In this document: positions 52,472-61,033 of the stretch, one piece after another
Layout: each line of letters begins with the position of its first letter
Numbering within the stretch: the first letter of the stretch is position 1
Origin: Actinomycetes bacterium
Lineage (GTDB): Bacteria; Actinomycetota; Acidimicrobiia; Acidimicrobiales; Palsa-688
Length of the DNA stretch: 64,000 nt
Direction: 5' to 3'
Assembly: GCA_021808665.1 (NCBI GenBank)
Contig: JAKBBA010000002.1
Coordinates: forward strand, 124,001 to 188,000
Made by a program: the position numbers and the translations under genes
Notes under the pieces: generated by a model
The model's input: only the letters and a program-made list of their open reading frames with translations
What the model was told of the DNA's origin: nothing
The model's database searches: none

Positions 52472-53308
52472 ATGCAGCTAACTGCGCGACCGACGCGTTA
52501 CAAAGGCGTACTCATGCGCTCGAGGCTTGAGGCCGCTTGCGCCGGTTGGCTTGACCGCCATCACCTGGAGTGGACCTACGAGCCCATGCCGTTCGCGGAT
52601 GAACACCGCCAGTGGCTTCCGGACTTTGCCATCCGGGACATGGTGTCGGCTGCGCCCGGAGCGAGTCTCTACATCGACGTCAAGCCAGAGGACTATTACG
52701 AAACCGGCCTGCGGAGCCAGATGGAAGTCGTGTGGGCGTCTGAACCGAACGCGTGCCTAGCTATCTGGGGAACTGGCCACTTCGCTGGTGGATGTGGCCA
52801 ATTCCCGATCGGAATTGGTGACGGCGATGGCTCCGGCCGATGGGAGACGGGGTTCTTACGCCGTTGTGACGATTGCGGCACCGTGGGTTTGCGAAGCGAT
52901 GCCAGTCCGGCGTGCGCTCGCTGCGGCTCTTTGGATGAATCCGAGCTTGCCGAGCTTCCACTTACCGATTGGGCCAAAGGAGACAGTGAGCTGAGCCTGG
53001 TGGACCACTTGGCCGAGGAAGGACTGCTCGCCGGAATTCTGGCTATCGAGGGTCTTGCGGCTGAGGTGGTCGAGCTTCTCACGCCCGCCGATTTCTCGGC
53101 GCCGATGCATCAAGACACGTTCGAGGCGATCACTCGTATGCTCGACCGCAACGAGCCGATCGACCCAGTGACCGTAGCTGATGAACTGCGAAAGTCTGGC
53201 CGGTCCGACCGGTTGCCACTGAACCTGTTGACCGAGCGAAAGGAGCCGCCTCGACCTGACCTAATCCGCCGCTACGCCAGTCTGATTGCCGAGTTGGGGG
53301 ACCTGTGA
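52472..53308 (+). CDS. PD-(D/E)XK nuclease + zinc ribbon + DnaB N-terminal domain (first part of an interrupted fusion)
   Basis: Product of 278 residues in three parts. Residues 10-80 look like a PD-(D/E)XK endonuclease (RSRLEAACAGWLDRHHLEW, WLPDFAI, LYIDVKP: Glu, Asp, Asp-x-Lys). Residues 128-152 form a zinc ribbon (CDDCGTVGL, CARCGS). Residues 170-240 match the DnaB N-terminal domain (LLAGILAIEGLAAEVVELLTPADFS, HQDTFEAITRM, PIDPVTVADELRKSGR). The frame stops at TGA 53306-53308 and continues open, in the same frame, into the DnaB C-terminal helicase. The TGA falls where the DnaB linker normally has Arg, so CGA to TGA would explain it. Confidence 0.8.
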   Translation: MQLTARPTRYKGVLMRSRLEAACAGWLDRHHLEWTYEPMPFADEHRQWLPDFAIRDMVSAAPGASLYIDVKPEDYYETGLRSQMEVVWASEPNACLAIWGTGHFAGGCGQFPIGIGDGDGSGRWETGFLRRCDDCGTVGLRSDASPACARCGSLDESELAELPLTDWAKGDSELSLVDHLAEEGLLAGILAIEGLAAEVVELLTPADFSAPMHQDTFEAITRMLDRNEPIDPVTVADELRKSGRSDRLPLNLLTERKEPPRPDLIRRYASLIAELGDL

Positions 53309-53335
53309 CGTCTGCGTAGCGCCGGACAGCGCATC

Positions 53336-54283
53336 ATGGAACTGGCGAGCGCGGGAGCGACGACAGCCGAAGTCATGGCAGAGGCGGATTCCATACTCGC
53401 CCATGTGGAGGCTGGTACCAACGGCGATGGCCTCACGATGAATCAGGCCTTGGGTCGACTGATGGACGATATTGAGTCTCGACTAGAAGATGCCACCGAC
53501 GGATCCGTTGTAACAGGATTCGACGATTTGGACTCTCGCCTTCACGGCCTTGTCCCCGGCCGGTTATATATCCTGGGAGCACGGCCAGCGGTCGGCAAGT
53601 CGGCCCTCGCCATGGGAATCGCTGGACACGCTGCCCTCCACCAAAACGTTCCAACGCTCTTCTTCTCATTGGAGATGAGTACGACCGACCTGACAAGTCG
53701 CGTGCTTGCCAGCGAGGCACGAGTTCCGGTGGGGCGCGTTCAGGCCGCAAACTTCAGCGAAGCCGACTGGCAGAAAATGAGCGACGCAATCGAGCGCCTG
53801 TCCCAATCTCCCCTCACCATCGTCGACGACGCCGGTCTCGGCTTGGCAAAGCTGCGCTCAATCGCGAGAGCGCACAAAAGGCGTAGCGGGCTCGGCCTCA
53901 TCATTGTCGACTACCTACAGCTCATGGCAGGCAGAAGAGGGGCGGAGAACCGGCAAGTAGAGGTGGCAGAATTGTCGCGCGGTCTCAAGATATTGGCCCG
54001 TGACCTGGAGGTGCCGGTACTAGCGCTATCCCAGGTATCACGGAACCTAGAAGCGCGCGCAGATAAGCGTCCCGTCTTGGCGGATCTTCGGGAAAGTGGC
54101 GCGCTGGAGAATGACGCCGACGTCGTTTTCTTCATTTATAGAGACGAGTTGTACAACCCCGATTCCTGCGACCGTGGTCTTGCCGAGGTGATCCTTGCCA
54201 AGAACCGGCACGGACCCACCGGGAAGATCCAGTTGGCCTACTTGGACCACTATTGTCGCTTTGCCAACTTGGCGAAGGCGTGA
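53336..54283 (+). CDS. DnaB-like replicative helicase, RecA-type domain (second part of the interrupted fusion)
   Basis: Hexameric helicase core of 315 residues with Walker A GARPAVGKSALAMG, FFSLEMSTTDL, Walker B LIIVDYLQLM, the sensor region VLALSQVSRNLEARADKRPVLADLRESGALENDADVV and an arginine-finger region ILAKNRHGPTG. Translation could restart at ATG 53336, but no ribosome-binding site precedes it. The nine codons between the upstream TGA and this ATG (RLRSAGQRI) belong to the DnaB linker, so the intact ancestor was one protein of about 603 residues. Whether the halves cooperate, readthrough occurs, or the gene is dead cannot be told from sequence. Confidence 0.88.
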   Translation: MELASAGATTAEVMAEADSILAHVEAGTNGDGLTMNQALGRLMDDIESRLEDATDGSVVTGFDDLDSRLHGLVPGRLYILGARPAVGKSALAMGIAGHAALHQNVPTLFFSLEMSTTDLTSRVLASEARVPVGRVQAANFSEADWQKMSDAIERLSQSPLTIVDDAGLGLAKLRSIARAHKRRSGLGLIIVDYLQLMAGRRGAENRQVEVAELSRGLKILARDLEVPVLALSQVSRNLEARADKRPVLADLRESGALENDADVVFFIYRDELYNPDSCDRGLAEVILAKNRHGPTGKIQLAYLDHYCRFANLAKA

Positions 54284-54335
54284 GTCGCTGCGCGACCGAC
54301 CCCGCTTCATTGTCACAGGCGGGTTGTTACCCTTC

Positions 54336-55478
54336 ATGCCCGTGGTCATGAGAGCGACCGTAGAGGGCCAATCGCAAGAGGTCGTGGCCCCAGACCTGAA
54401 TGACGAGGACTGGCTTGAGCTCCGCACGGAGCACCAACGCATTCGTCACCGGTCATCCGCTTCGCTGTGTCGGTGCAGCAACTGTGGACATGCGCTTCAC
54501 CCGAAGCAGATGCGCACGACACGCTTCTTCGCGCACAATCCCGATCCCGATAACCCCTGTCCGTTGCGAGTAATGGACCATAGCGAGTCGCCCGATCATC
54601 GCAATCTCAAGCTGTCGATCTACCGTGCGGTAAAGCGGGAACCGGGGTGGGACGCCATGATCGAGAGCATCGCCCCGGAGAAGGATCCGGTGACCAAGAA
54701 GCCGATCATTGTCGACGTCACCGCCGAGCGGCGCCGAAATATCCCGGCCAGGGACGAGGTCCCTCGCGTACAGGGGTGGGAGGTGCAGCTTGGGTCGCTC
54801 GATGAGGGCAAGGCGTTGGAACGCCAAGAGGTCCGGCAACGGTGGCTCGGACGGTGTACCTGGGTGACTCGGTCCGATCGGGCGTCGTGGGCGGATCGGA
54901 TTCCCTGGTACCAGGTACGGACTGTTGACGAGCTGGAACTGGTGGTCGACGGGGTCAACCGGTGGGATCAAGCCGCCGGTACCTACGTTAACGAGGAGCC
55001 GTTCCCCGCCGATCAGATGGTCGGCTACATGCTCCGGGGCGCCTTCTGGGCTCAGGACGCCGGCTGGAGGCTGGAGTTTGCGAACCAACCCGGCCACAGA
55101 GGACAACGGCGGCGGAGTCAGAGCACACGGTCTATGGTTGGCGAGTATTGCGACCGCCTCGGCCGCCTGCCAGAAGAGATCCGCCGCTGGAGCGACGCTG
55201 ACTGGCGCCGTTATGCCCCGCTCGCCCATGAGAAGCGCAACCGAGGGGAGACGCTGACTGACCTCGAACGCATCGCCATCTCGCGCTTCCCCACGGTCGA
55301 CAGCGAGCTCGCAGGCCACGAGGTTGAACCCCACATAGTGCTGCCGTACCGACAAGACGACCTCAAGCCCTGCTTCCACTGCCGCCAGCCGGTGGCCGTC
55401 TCAGTAGCGGCGGACTATCCCCTCCACCACCACTGTGCCTGGCACATCGCTCGGCAGGAGGAATGCAGCTACGTGTAA
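54336..55478 (+). CDS. CoiA-like nuclease-family protein
   Basis: Protein of 380 residues (ATG 54336; ATG 54348 possible). It begins with a zinc-ribbon/CoiA-type opening: LCRCSNCGHALHPKQMRTTRFFAHNP, a following CPL and the SPDHRNLK histidine. A PD-(D/E)XK-like core follows (IIVDVTAER, GWEVQLGSLDEGKALERQEVRQRWLGRCTWV). A C-terminal segment carries CFHCRQPV and HHHCAWH, another metal site. CoiA proteins are nuclease-fold factors linked to incoming DNA in competence; many relatives sit in mobile elements. Function here unknown. Confidence 0.7.
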   Translation: MPVVMRATVEGQSQEVVAPDLNDEDWLELRTEHQRIRHRSSASLCRCSNCGHALHPKQMRTTRFFAHNPDPDNPCPLRVMDHSESPDHRNLKLSIYRAVKREPGWDAMIESIAPEKDPVTKKPIIVDVTAERRRNIPARDEVPRVQGWEVQLGSLDEGKALERQEVRQRWLGRCTWVTRSDRASWADRIPWYQVRTVDELELVVDGVNRWDQAAGTYVNEEPFPADQMVGYMLRGAFWAQDAGWRLEFANQPGHRGQRRRSQSTRSMVGEYCDRLGRLPEEIRRWSDADWRRYAPLAHEKRNRGETLTDLERIAISRFPTVDSELAGHEVEPHIVLPYRQDDLKPCFHCRQPVAVSVAADYPLHHHCAWHIARQEECSYV

Positions 55479-55502
55479 TTCACCCCGAAGGAGGTGCATG
55501 GC

Positions 55503-56450
55503 ATGTCCGTCGTCCGTGAAGGGCAAGGGACGGTCCAGCAGCAGGAGATACTGACCAATCTACTCGCGATCGGTAAGTCCCGTCCCAGTTTCGACAATGC
55601 TCTGGCCGGGGACTTGATCAGCTGGCTCGCCGAAAAGCTTGCTCCCGCCGCGGCCTTTCTGATCAACGAGCAACGGCTCGTGATCAACAAACACCACCTG
55701 AGCCACTCCCTCGCGTGCGAGGGTCTCTACGCCGCGGACTTGGAGGAAGAGTTCGCCTGGACCACCGCCAACGTCAAAGGCACGATCGTCCATGGCGCCA
55801 TCGAACGATTTCTGCTCAGTCCAAATCCTCAACCGCCCCTGGATCTCGTTCATCGAACCATCGACCGTCTGGCCGAGAAAGACGAAGGATGGGGACCGGG
55901 CGAGTTCCTGCGCATGATAGACGAGGACGAGCGTCTCGAGATCATTCGCGACGCCAACGATGCAGTCACGAAGTTCGTCATCGACTGGCCGCCCATTCCA
56001 ACAAAGTGGACGCCCCGCATCGAGTCACGTTTCACCTATCCCCTCTTTGAAGGCCTGATCGAACTGAAGGCCAAGCTCGACCTCGCCATCGGTAGACCCA
56101 CCGACGACAAGGCCAAAGTGATCATCATCGACTTCAAGACCGGTCGTCCCTCCGTGTCGCACCAGAGCGATCTGCACTTCTACGCCCTCCTCGAGACCCT
56201 CACCAGAAAGACTCCGCCGTTTCGCGTCGCGACCTATTATCTCGACTCCGGTGTTGCCGACACCGAGGACGTGACAACCGACCTTCTCTGGAGCGAGGCG
56301 CATCGCGTGGCCGAAGGTGGCCTCCGGATGGCCAGGCTCCTGGCCGGCAATGAACCAGAGACACTTACGCCGAGTCCACTGTGCGACTATTGCCCGCGAC
56401 TCGCTTCGTGCGATGTCGGTCAGGAAGCTCGCGATCGGGGCTGGCGATAA
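55503..56450 (+). CDS. Cas4/RecB-like PD-(D/E)XK nuclease with probable 4Fe-4S cluster
   Basis: Protein of 315 residues with a RecB/Cas4 nuclease arrangement. A lone Cys sits in HSLACEGLY; the catalytic His/Glu lie in GTIVHGAIERFL. Then come Asp in ELKAKLDLAIG, Asp-x-Lys in IIIDFKTGRPSV, and Tyr in DLHFYALL. The C-terminal cluster CDYCPRLASC, together with the first Cys, gives the four ligands of the AddB/Cas4 iron-sulfur site. Start ATG 55503 lies eight bases behind AAGGAGG. No cas1, cas2 or CRISPR repeat is present, so a CRISPR role is unsupported. Confidence 0.85.
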   Translation: MSVVREGQGTVQQQEILTNLLAIGKSRPSFDNALAGDLISWLAEKLAPAAAFLINEQRLVINKHHLSHSLACEGLYAADLEEEFAWTTANVKGTIVHGAIERFLLSPNPQPPLDLVHRTIDRLAEKDEGWGPGEFLRMIDEDERLEIIRDANDAVTKFVIDWPPIPTKWTPRIESRFTYPLFEGLIELKAKLDLAIGRPTDDKAKVIIIDFKTGRPSVSHQSDLHFYALLETLTRKTPPFRVATYYLDSGVADTEDVTTDLLWSEAHRVAEGGLRMARLLAGNEPETLTPSPLCDYCPRLASCDVGQEARDRGWR

Positions 56451-57708
56451 ATCTGCCTGTCTCAACGAGCGTCCTCCAAGCGTTCCCTTGACTCCGTGTA
56501 AAGAAAGTTCTCACCACGGTCCCATCCCCGGTGGCGGCCGGCGACGGAGGAGCCGGCCGCTTGGTCGCGGTGCTGAAGAGAACCTTCGACGTCCAAGCCG
56601 AGCATGGTGCTTCCTGGCTCGGGGAGCGATCCGCCACATTGGGTTACGGCTCTGTGCGGAAGGCCTTGCTGTGACCTACTGCCGGAGAGGTCCTTCGGCG
56701 CCGTGAGAGGGTTCAGGGCTCTCGGGGCGTGCGCTTTGGAGGGGCGGTCGAGACCGGTTATGCGAGCTGCGAGGACCGCTTGGAGTTGCTGATCGGCCGC
56801 GCGTCCGCGCCGGCTGGACCCGCCGAAAGGCTCGGCGAACCTTCTCGGGCTTGACCAGGCTGGCTTGGACGGTGCCTCTCGGTTGGTCGGCCGGGCCGTC
56901 TCGAGGGACGGGAAAGTCGTCGTGGCTATCGTCGAGGCGACCGCAGCGGGGTGGACACAGTCAGGTCGGGGTCGTCTAGCGGCTGATGACCGCTGAGTTC
57001 GGCGCGGGTGACCGGACCGCCAGTTGTAGGTCCACCTGACCTACAAGGGGTCAGGCCACATCCGCAGCTGCAGCGGACGAGACAACTATCCGGACTCCCC
57101 TGCCCGACAGTTTCCTTAGCTGCGACGGGTCGAGCTCCGCTGGCTGGCCGTGAGGCCCGTAACGGATGTGGTGCCTTGCCATGGCCCCAATGGGCAACGG
57201 CCATATCTGGCTGGCGGACTCGCGAGCCGAGACGAGCGCTTCGGATCGATTCGAGCACCGGGGGGTCCGGGGGGCGAGGTGGCACGCCCCCCGGAGGTGG
57301 GCGCCATATGGGTGAAGCCGTCGGATTGTGTTTGGCGGCACCGTGGAGGGTGGCGCTGTGTAGCGGAGGCTCCGCTCGGCGGCCCTCGGCGCGGAAGCAC
57401 TGGTCGGGGTTGACCACGGGTTCAAGGCTGATGTCCGACCTTGACAAAAACGTTGCCCTGACATTGACAGACCCCTGGAAACAGGCTCCGACCTGGGGTT
57501 TTGCGTGTTTGCGGGTTCGCCGGATTTTTTCGGTGTGTCAACGTTTCGGTCAACGGCCTTGTCAAGGCGCCCGGCCGAGGATCACCGGTGTGCGACGCCG
57601 CCGAGCTGGGAGACCAGCCCGGAAGCGGGGCGCCGCATCCCGTAGCCGTCCGGCTGCGGGTACCCGCTGGCCCCTGTGTGGGCCTGATCCTGGAAGGACA
57701 AGACCAGC
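56451..57708. other. 1.26-kb region without a convincing gene; possible decayed genes and origin
   Basis: Open frames here are low-complexity and lack family features. A 47-codon frame opening MAAGDGGAGRLVAVLKRTF near 56533 and a second protein-like stretch near 56860-56980 (DGKVVVAIVEATAAGW) have normal codon character but no credible starts and may be gene remnants. The region also has a perfect 9-bp hairpin TTGTAGGTC-CACCT-GACCTACAA (57024-57046) and the inverted repeat described at 57441-57553. Position before the replication/transfer module makes it a candidate origin or promoter zone. Confidence 0.5.
57441..57568. repeat. Long-range inverted repeat and palindrome upstream of the transfer module
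   Basis: TTGACAAAAACGTTGCC (57441-57457) is repeated inverted, with two or three mismatches, as GTCAACGTTTCGGTCAA (57537-57553), 79 bp apart. Another TTGACAG lies at 57464, and a perfect 13-base palindrome GCCTTG-T-CAAGGC follows at 57556-57568. The segment between is locally T-rich (TTTTTTCGG). The pattern suits an operator pair or origin of replication bound by the element's initiator or repressor. It is about 140 bp before the first gene of the module. Confidence 0.5.
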
Positions 57709-58053
57709 ATGAGACTGCCGATTGACACTACGGCTATGGGCTTTATCGCAGCCGGCGAACCGGGACCGGACGTGGAGTTCGAGACGGGCCGGCCCCGGAC
57801 GGACAAGAATGGCGTGCAGCTGTTTGTTCTGGCTGTTATGGCCATGGGCGACGGGGCGGCCGAGGTGATCAAGGTCAAGACCGCCGGTGAACCCAAGGGG
57901 ATCAGCGCCGGGACACCGGTGCGCCTGGTCGGCCTGTACGCCCAAGCCTACACCATCGGAGATCGCTCCGGGGTGGCGTTCAGGGCGACAGGTATCGAGC
58001 CGCTTGCGACCGCTTCGGTTGGTCGGACCGCAGAGGCCAGGGACAAGTCGTGA
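57709..58053 (+). CDS. SCO3933-like regulatory protein of actinobacterial integrative elements
   Basis: Protein of 114 residues that begins MRLPIDTTAMGFIAAGEPGP and carries RPRTDKNGVQLFVLAV, GEPKGISAGTPVRLVGLYA and GDRSGVAFRATGIEPL. This matches the SCO3933-type family typically encoded just before the FtsK-like transfer gene and replication initiator of actinomycete integrative and conjugative elements. Predicted OB-like beta structure; the biochemical role is not known. AAGGA lies ahead of the ATG. Overlaps the next gene by 4 bp. Confidence 0.8.
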   Translation: MRLPIDTTAMGFIAAGEPGPDVEFETGRPRTDKNGVQLFVLAVMAMGDGAAEVIKVKTAGEPKGISAGTPVRLVGLYAQAYTIGDRSGVAFRATGIEPLATASVGRTAEARDKS

Positions 58054-59486
58054 CCGCCCGGTCGACCGCCGCCGCCAAGGCCGTTCTGTGCCTGGCGGTG
58101 GCGGCCGCCGGCGACCCCACGGTCACGGCGGCCGCCTACTACTGGCTGCTCCGAGTGCTCGGCACCTACTGGGCCGGCCCCGAGTTCCGTCCGGCTTCCA
58201 CCCTCGCCAGCCCGCGCAGCGTCCGGATGGTGCGGTGGCTGTGGCGGTTCGAGGTCGTGGCCGCGATCGCCATGGCAGCAGCTCGGTCTGTCGCCTCGGC
58301 GCTGTTCGGGCCTGGTATGGCGACATTGGCCATGCTGGCCGCCACGATCTTCGTTCTGGCGACGCCCGGACCGAGATCGATATTGAAGGACCGTCTGGTC
58401 CGGTTACGTCGAAGGCGGCGCTGGGACGCCTGCCTGGCCGCGGTGCTGCCCCCGCCCGCGACCCCGACGGTCTACGCCAGCGACGCCAGCCCCGACGGGG
58501 AGTGGGCGCAGGTACGTATCGGCGCAGGCTCGAGCGCAGCCGATCTGGTGGCAAGGTCCGAGGCGATCGCCGCGTGCCTGGCGGTCAGCTCGGTCCGGAT
58601 CGAACGCCACCCTGACAACGCTGGTTGGGCGCTGATCCATGCCATGCGACAGGACCCGCTGGCCCGGCCGGCGCCGCCTTGGCCGTGGCTGGCCCGGGCG
58701 AACATCTGGGCGTGGGAGCCGATACCGGTCGGCATCGACGAAGCAGGCCGCCAGGTCACGGTCACCCTGGCCGAGCACAACCTGCTCCTCGGCGGCGAAC
58801 CGGGAGCCGGGAAATCCGTCGCCCTTTCCCAGCTGGTCGCCGCTGCCGCCCTGGATCACACCTGCGGGCTGTGGCTGCTCGACGGCAAGCTGGTCGAGCT
58901 TGCCCCCTGGCGGGCCGCGGCGGACGGCTGGGCCGGGACCGAGACGGTCGAAGCGGTGGCACTGCTGCGTCAGGTGCAGCAGATCATGGACGCCCGCTAT
59001 AAGGAACTGCTCGCAGCCGGGCGGCGCAAGATCGAATGGGACACCCCACTACAGCTAGTGGTGGTCGACGAGTTGGCTCACTATCTGACCGGCCCGGACA
59101 AGCGGCTCCGAGACGCGTTCGGTGACGTGCTCCGTGACCTGGTCTCGAGGGGCCGGGCGGCGGGGATCGTGGTGATCGCAGCCACCCAGAAACCGTCTTC
59201 GGACGTCATCCCGACCAGCCTGAGGGACCTGTTCGGCTACCGGTGGGCGCTGCGCTGCACCACCAACGCCGCCTCCGACACCATCCTTGGCTCGGGGTGG
59301 GCCAGCCAAGGAATCACCTCGGCGGTCATCGCCCCCGAAGCCAGAGGGGTCGGCTGGCTTCTGCACGAGTCCGGACTGCCACTCCGTCTGCGGGCCCACC
59401 ACCTCGACGACAACGCGATCTCACAGCTCTCGTCAAGAGCCGCCCGGCTGCGCTCCGCCTCCCCGGGAGCCGACGGTGGCAACTGA
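58050..59486 (+). CDS. FtsK/SpoIIIE-type conjugal DNA translocase (TraB/TraSA-like)
   Basis: Protein of 478 residues. An N-terminal portion with hydrophobic helices (VVAAIAMAAARSVASALFGPG and MATLAMLAATIFVLATPG) anchors it in the membrane. The FtsK-type ATPase has Walker A GGEPGAGKSVALSQL, Walker B QLVVVDELAHYL and downstream IVVIAATQKPSSDVIPTSLRDLFGYRWALRC. In Streptomyces elements this single protein pumps double-stranded DNA between mycelia. The GTG start overlaps the SCO3933-like gene; its end overlaps the initiator gene by 11 bp. Confidence 0.9.
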   Translation: MTARSTAAAKAVLCLAVAAAGDPTVTAAAYYWLLRVLGTYWAGPEFRPASTLASPRSVRMVRWLWRFEVVAAIAMAAARSVASALFGPGMATLAMLAATIFVLATPGPRSILKDRLVRLRRRRRWDACLAAVLPPPATPTVYASDASPDGEWAQVRIGAGSSAADLVARSEAIAACLAVSSVRIERHPDNAGWALIHAMRQDPLARPAPPWPWLARANIWAWEPIPVGIDEAGRQVTVTLAEHNLLLGGEPGAGKSVALSQLVAAAALDHTCGLWLLDGKLVELAPWRAAADGWAGTETVEAVALLRQVQQIMDARYKELLAAGRRKIEWDTPLQLVVVDELAHYLTGPDKRLRDAFGDVLRDLVSRGRAAGIVVIAATQKPSSDVIPTSLRDLFGYRWALRCTTNAASDTILGSGWASQGITSAVIAPEARGVGWLLHESGLPLRLRAHHLDDNAISQLSSRAARLRSASPGADGGN

Positions 59487-60801
59487 CCGGCCGCTCGACC
59501 CGGTGATCGCCCAGGCGTTGCGTCGGGCGGCCAGAGCCGACTTCGAGCGGTGGATGACGATGGTTCACGCGTCGGGGTGCTGCGCCCAGCCGGTCCGCCT
59601 GACCGGCCGGGTCCGGGCGGCCAATCCCGAAACCGGTGAACTGGCTGTCGTCTACAACACCGCGACCGAGCCCGACCGGGTACTGCTCAAAGCGTGCGGC
59701 ACCCGGCAGGCCACCCGCTGCCCGGCCTGCGCCGCTATCTACCGGGCCGACGCCAAAGCCCTCCTGCGCGGCGGCCTGGAGATCGACGGCCCAGCAGGCG
59801 ACACCGGTCCTGATTCACCGCTGGTGTTCGTGACCCTCACCGCCCCGTCGTTCGGGCCGGTGCATCGCATCTCTCCTGACCGGCCGTGCCGGGCCCTCCC
59901 ACCCGGAGCTGTCTGCCCGCACGGTCGGACCCGCGCCTGCCACACCCACCACCGCGAGAGCGACCCGAAAGGTGGCCAGGCCCTCTGCCCAGCCTGCTAC
60001 GACTTCGAAGCCGCCGTCATCTTCAACGCCAGAGCCGGGGAGCTCTGGAGGCGGACGCTCATCGCCGTCGGGCGCCGCCTCGCCACCACGGGGGGCCTGT
60101 CGCGCAAGACGTACGCGCAGGAATGGCGAGTCGCTTTCGCCAAGGTGGTCGAGTTCCAGGCCCGCGGCGTGATCCACATCCACGCCCTCGCCCGCCTCGA
60201 CCATCTCGAAGGTCCAGACGTCCTCACCGGGACCGATCTGGCCGCCGCGTTCGCCGCCGCGGCCGCCCGGACCACCGCTCCCAACCCGGCCGACCCGGAC
60301 CGCCCAATCCATTGGGGCAGCCAGATGGACATCGAGGTCATCCCTCACCGGCGGCGTCGGGCAGCGGCAGCCTACCTGGCCAAGTACGCCACGAAGTCGG
60401 TCGACCACGCCGGCATGCTCGACCGCCGACTCAGAGGCGGCGACCTCTCGACGCTCGATCTGCCCGACCAGCTGCGACAGATGGCCGAAACGGCGTGGCG
60501 GCTCGGAGGCCGCCCGGACCTGGCGGAGCTGAACCTGCGGGCATGGGCGCACTCGCTTGGCTGGCGGGGCCACTGGCTGACGAAGAGCCGCCATTGGTCC
60601 ACCACCTTCGGACAGCTGCGAGCGGCCCGCCAACGGTTCCGGCTCGCTCAGCTCGGCATCAGCGAACAAGAAGCAGCGAACCGTTGGGGGGAATGGGAGC
60701 TCCAAGGAGTCGGTCACCTAAGCGCCGGCGACGCTTGGTTAGCCGCCAGCGCAAATGCCGAAGCCAAAGCAGCCCGACGGGCCGCCTGGGAAGAAGCCTG
60801 A
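59476..60801 (+). CDS. repSA: RepSA-like replication initiator
   Basis: Initiator of 441 residues resembling RepSA of pSAM2-type elements, which drives rolling-circle replication of the excised form. It has zinc-type cysteine pairs (CGTRQATRCPACAAIY; CPHGRTRACHTHH; CPACYDF), an HUH-like metal motif VIHIHALARLD, and a downstream YLAKYATKSVD that should hold the nicking tyrosine. GTG start at 59476 lies within the end of the translocase gene. The C-terminus is Ala-rich and basic. Confidence 0.87.
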   Translation: MATDRPLDPVIAQALRRAARADFERWMTMVHASGCCAQPVRLTGRVRAANPETGELAVVYNTATEPDRVLLKACGTRQATRCPACAAIYRADAKALLRGGLEIDGPAGDTGPDSPLVFVTLTAPSFGPVHRISPDRPCRALPPGAVCPHGRTRACHTHHRESDPKGGQALCPACYDFEAAVIFNARAGELWRRTLIAVGRRLATTGGLSRKTYAQEWRVAFAKVVEFQARGVIHIHALARLDHLEGPDVLTGTDLAAAFAAAAARTTAPNPADPDRPIHWGSQMDIEVIPHRRRRAAAAYLAKYATKSVDHAGMLDRRLRGGDLSTLDLPDQLRQMAETAWRLGGRPDLAELNLRAWAHSLGWRGHWLTKSRHWSTTFGQLRAARQRFRLAQLGISEQEAANRWGEWELQGVGHLSAGDAWLAASANAEAKAARRAAWEEA

Positions 60802-60811
60802 GACACCAGCG

Positions 60812-61015
60812 ATGGACCGCCGCAGCGACACCAACCGGGCCATTTCCCGTGACAGCCCTGCCATCATCGGATCGGGCCGCGCGCAGCGGTCGGTGGCACG
60901 CTGGCAGACGGTGCACGATCCGGAGCTTCTGGCCGCGATAGTCGATACCATCTTCAGTGCCGTCTCGTCTGTCTACGAAAACGACAGGCCCTGCCCCGAC
61001 AACCTTGACACCTGA
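60812..61015 (+). CDS. Small ORF between initiator and integrase, unknown
   Basis: A 67-residue frame (MDRRSDTNRAISRDSPAIIG at the start, then SVARWQTVHDPELLAAIVDTIFSAVSSVYEND) sits in the slot where related elements carry a small DNA-binding or excision gene. No ribosome-binding site is evident and no helix-turn-helix can be named. Frame also opens at 60755 inside the initiator gene. Coding status is uncertain. Confidence 0.4.
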   Translation: MDRRSDTNRAISRDSPAIIGSGRAQRSVARWQTVHDPELLAAIVDTIFSAVSSVYENDRPCPDNLDT

Positions 61016-61033
61016 CCCAGGAGCAGCGCAGCG

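Noticed and set aside
55503..56450. Cas4-like protein as evidence of a CRISPR-Cas locus
   Set aside because: No cas1/cas2, effector genes or repeat-spacer array anywhere in the window; solitary Cas4/RecB-like nucleases are common in mobile elements.
56926..57447. Minus-strand frame of 173 codons in the same stretch
   Set aside because: Pro/Arg-rich, no family feature and no ribosome-binding site; opposite-strand artefact.
57008..57712. Plus-strand frame of 234 codons in the gene-free stretch
   Set aside because: Low-complexity Arg/Gly/Pro/Ala composition without motifs, crossing the inverted repeats and the start of the SCO3933-like gene; typical random frame in high-GC DNA.
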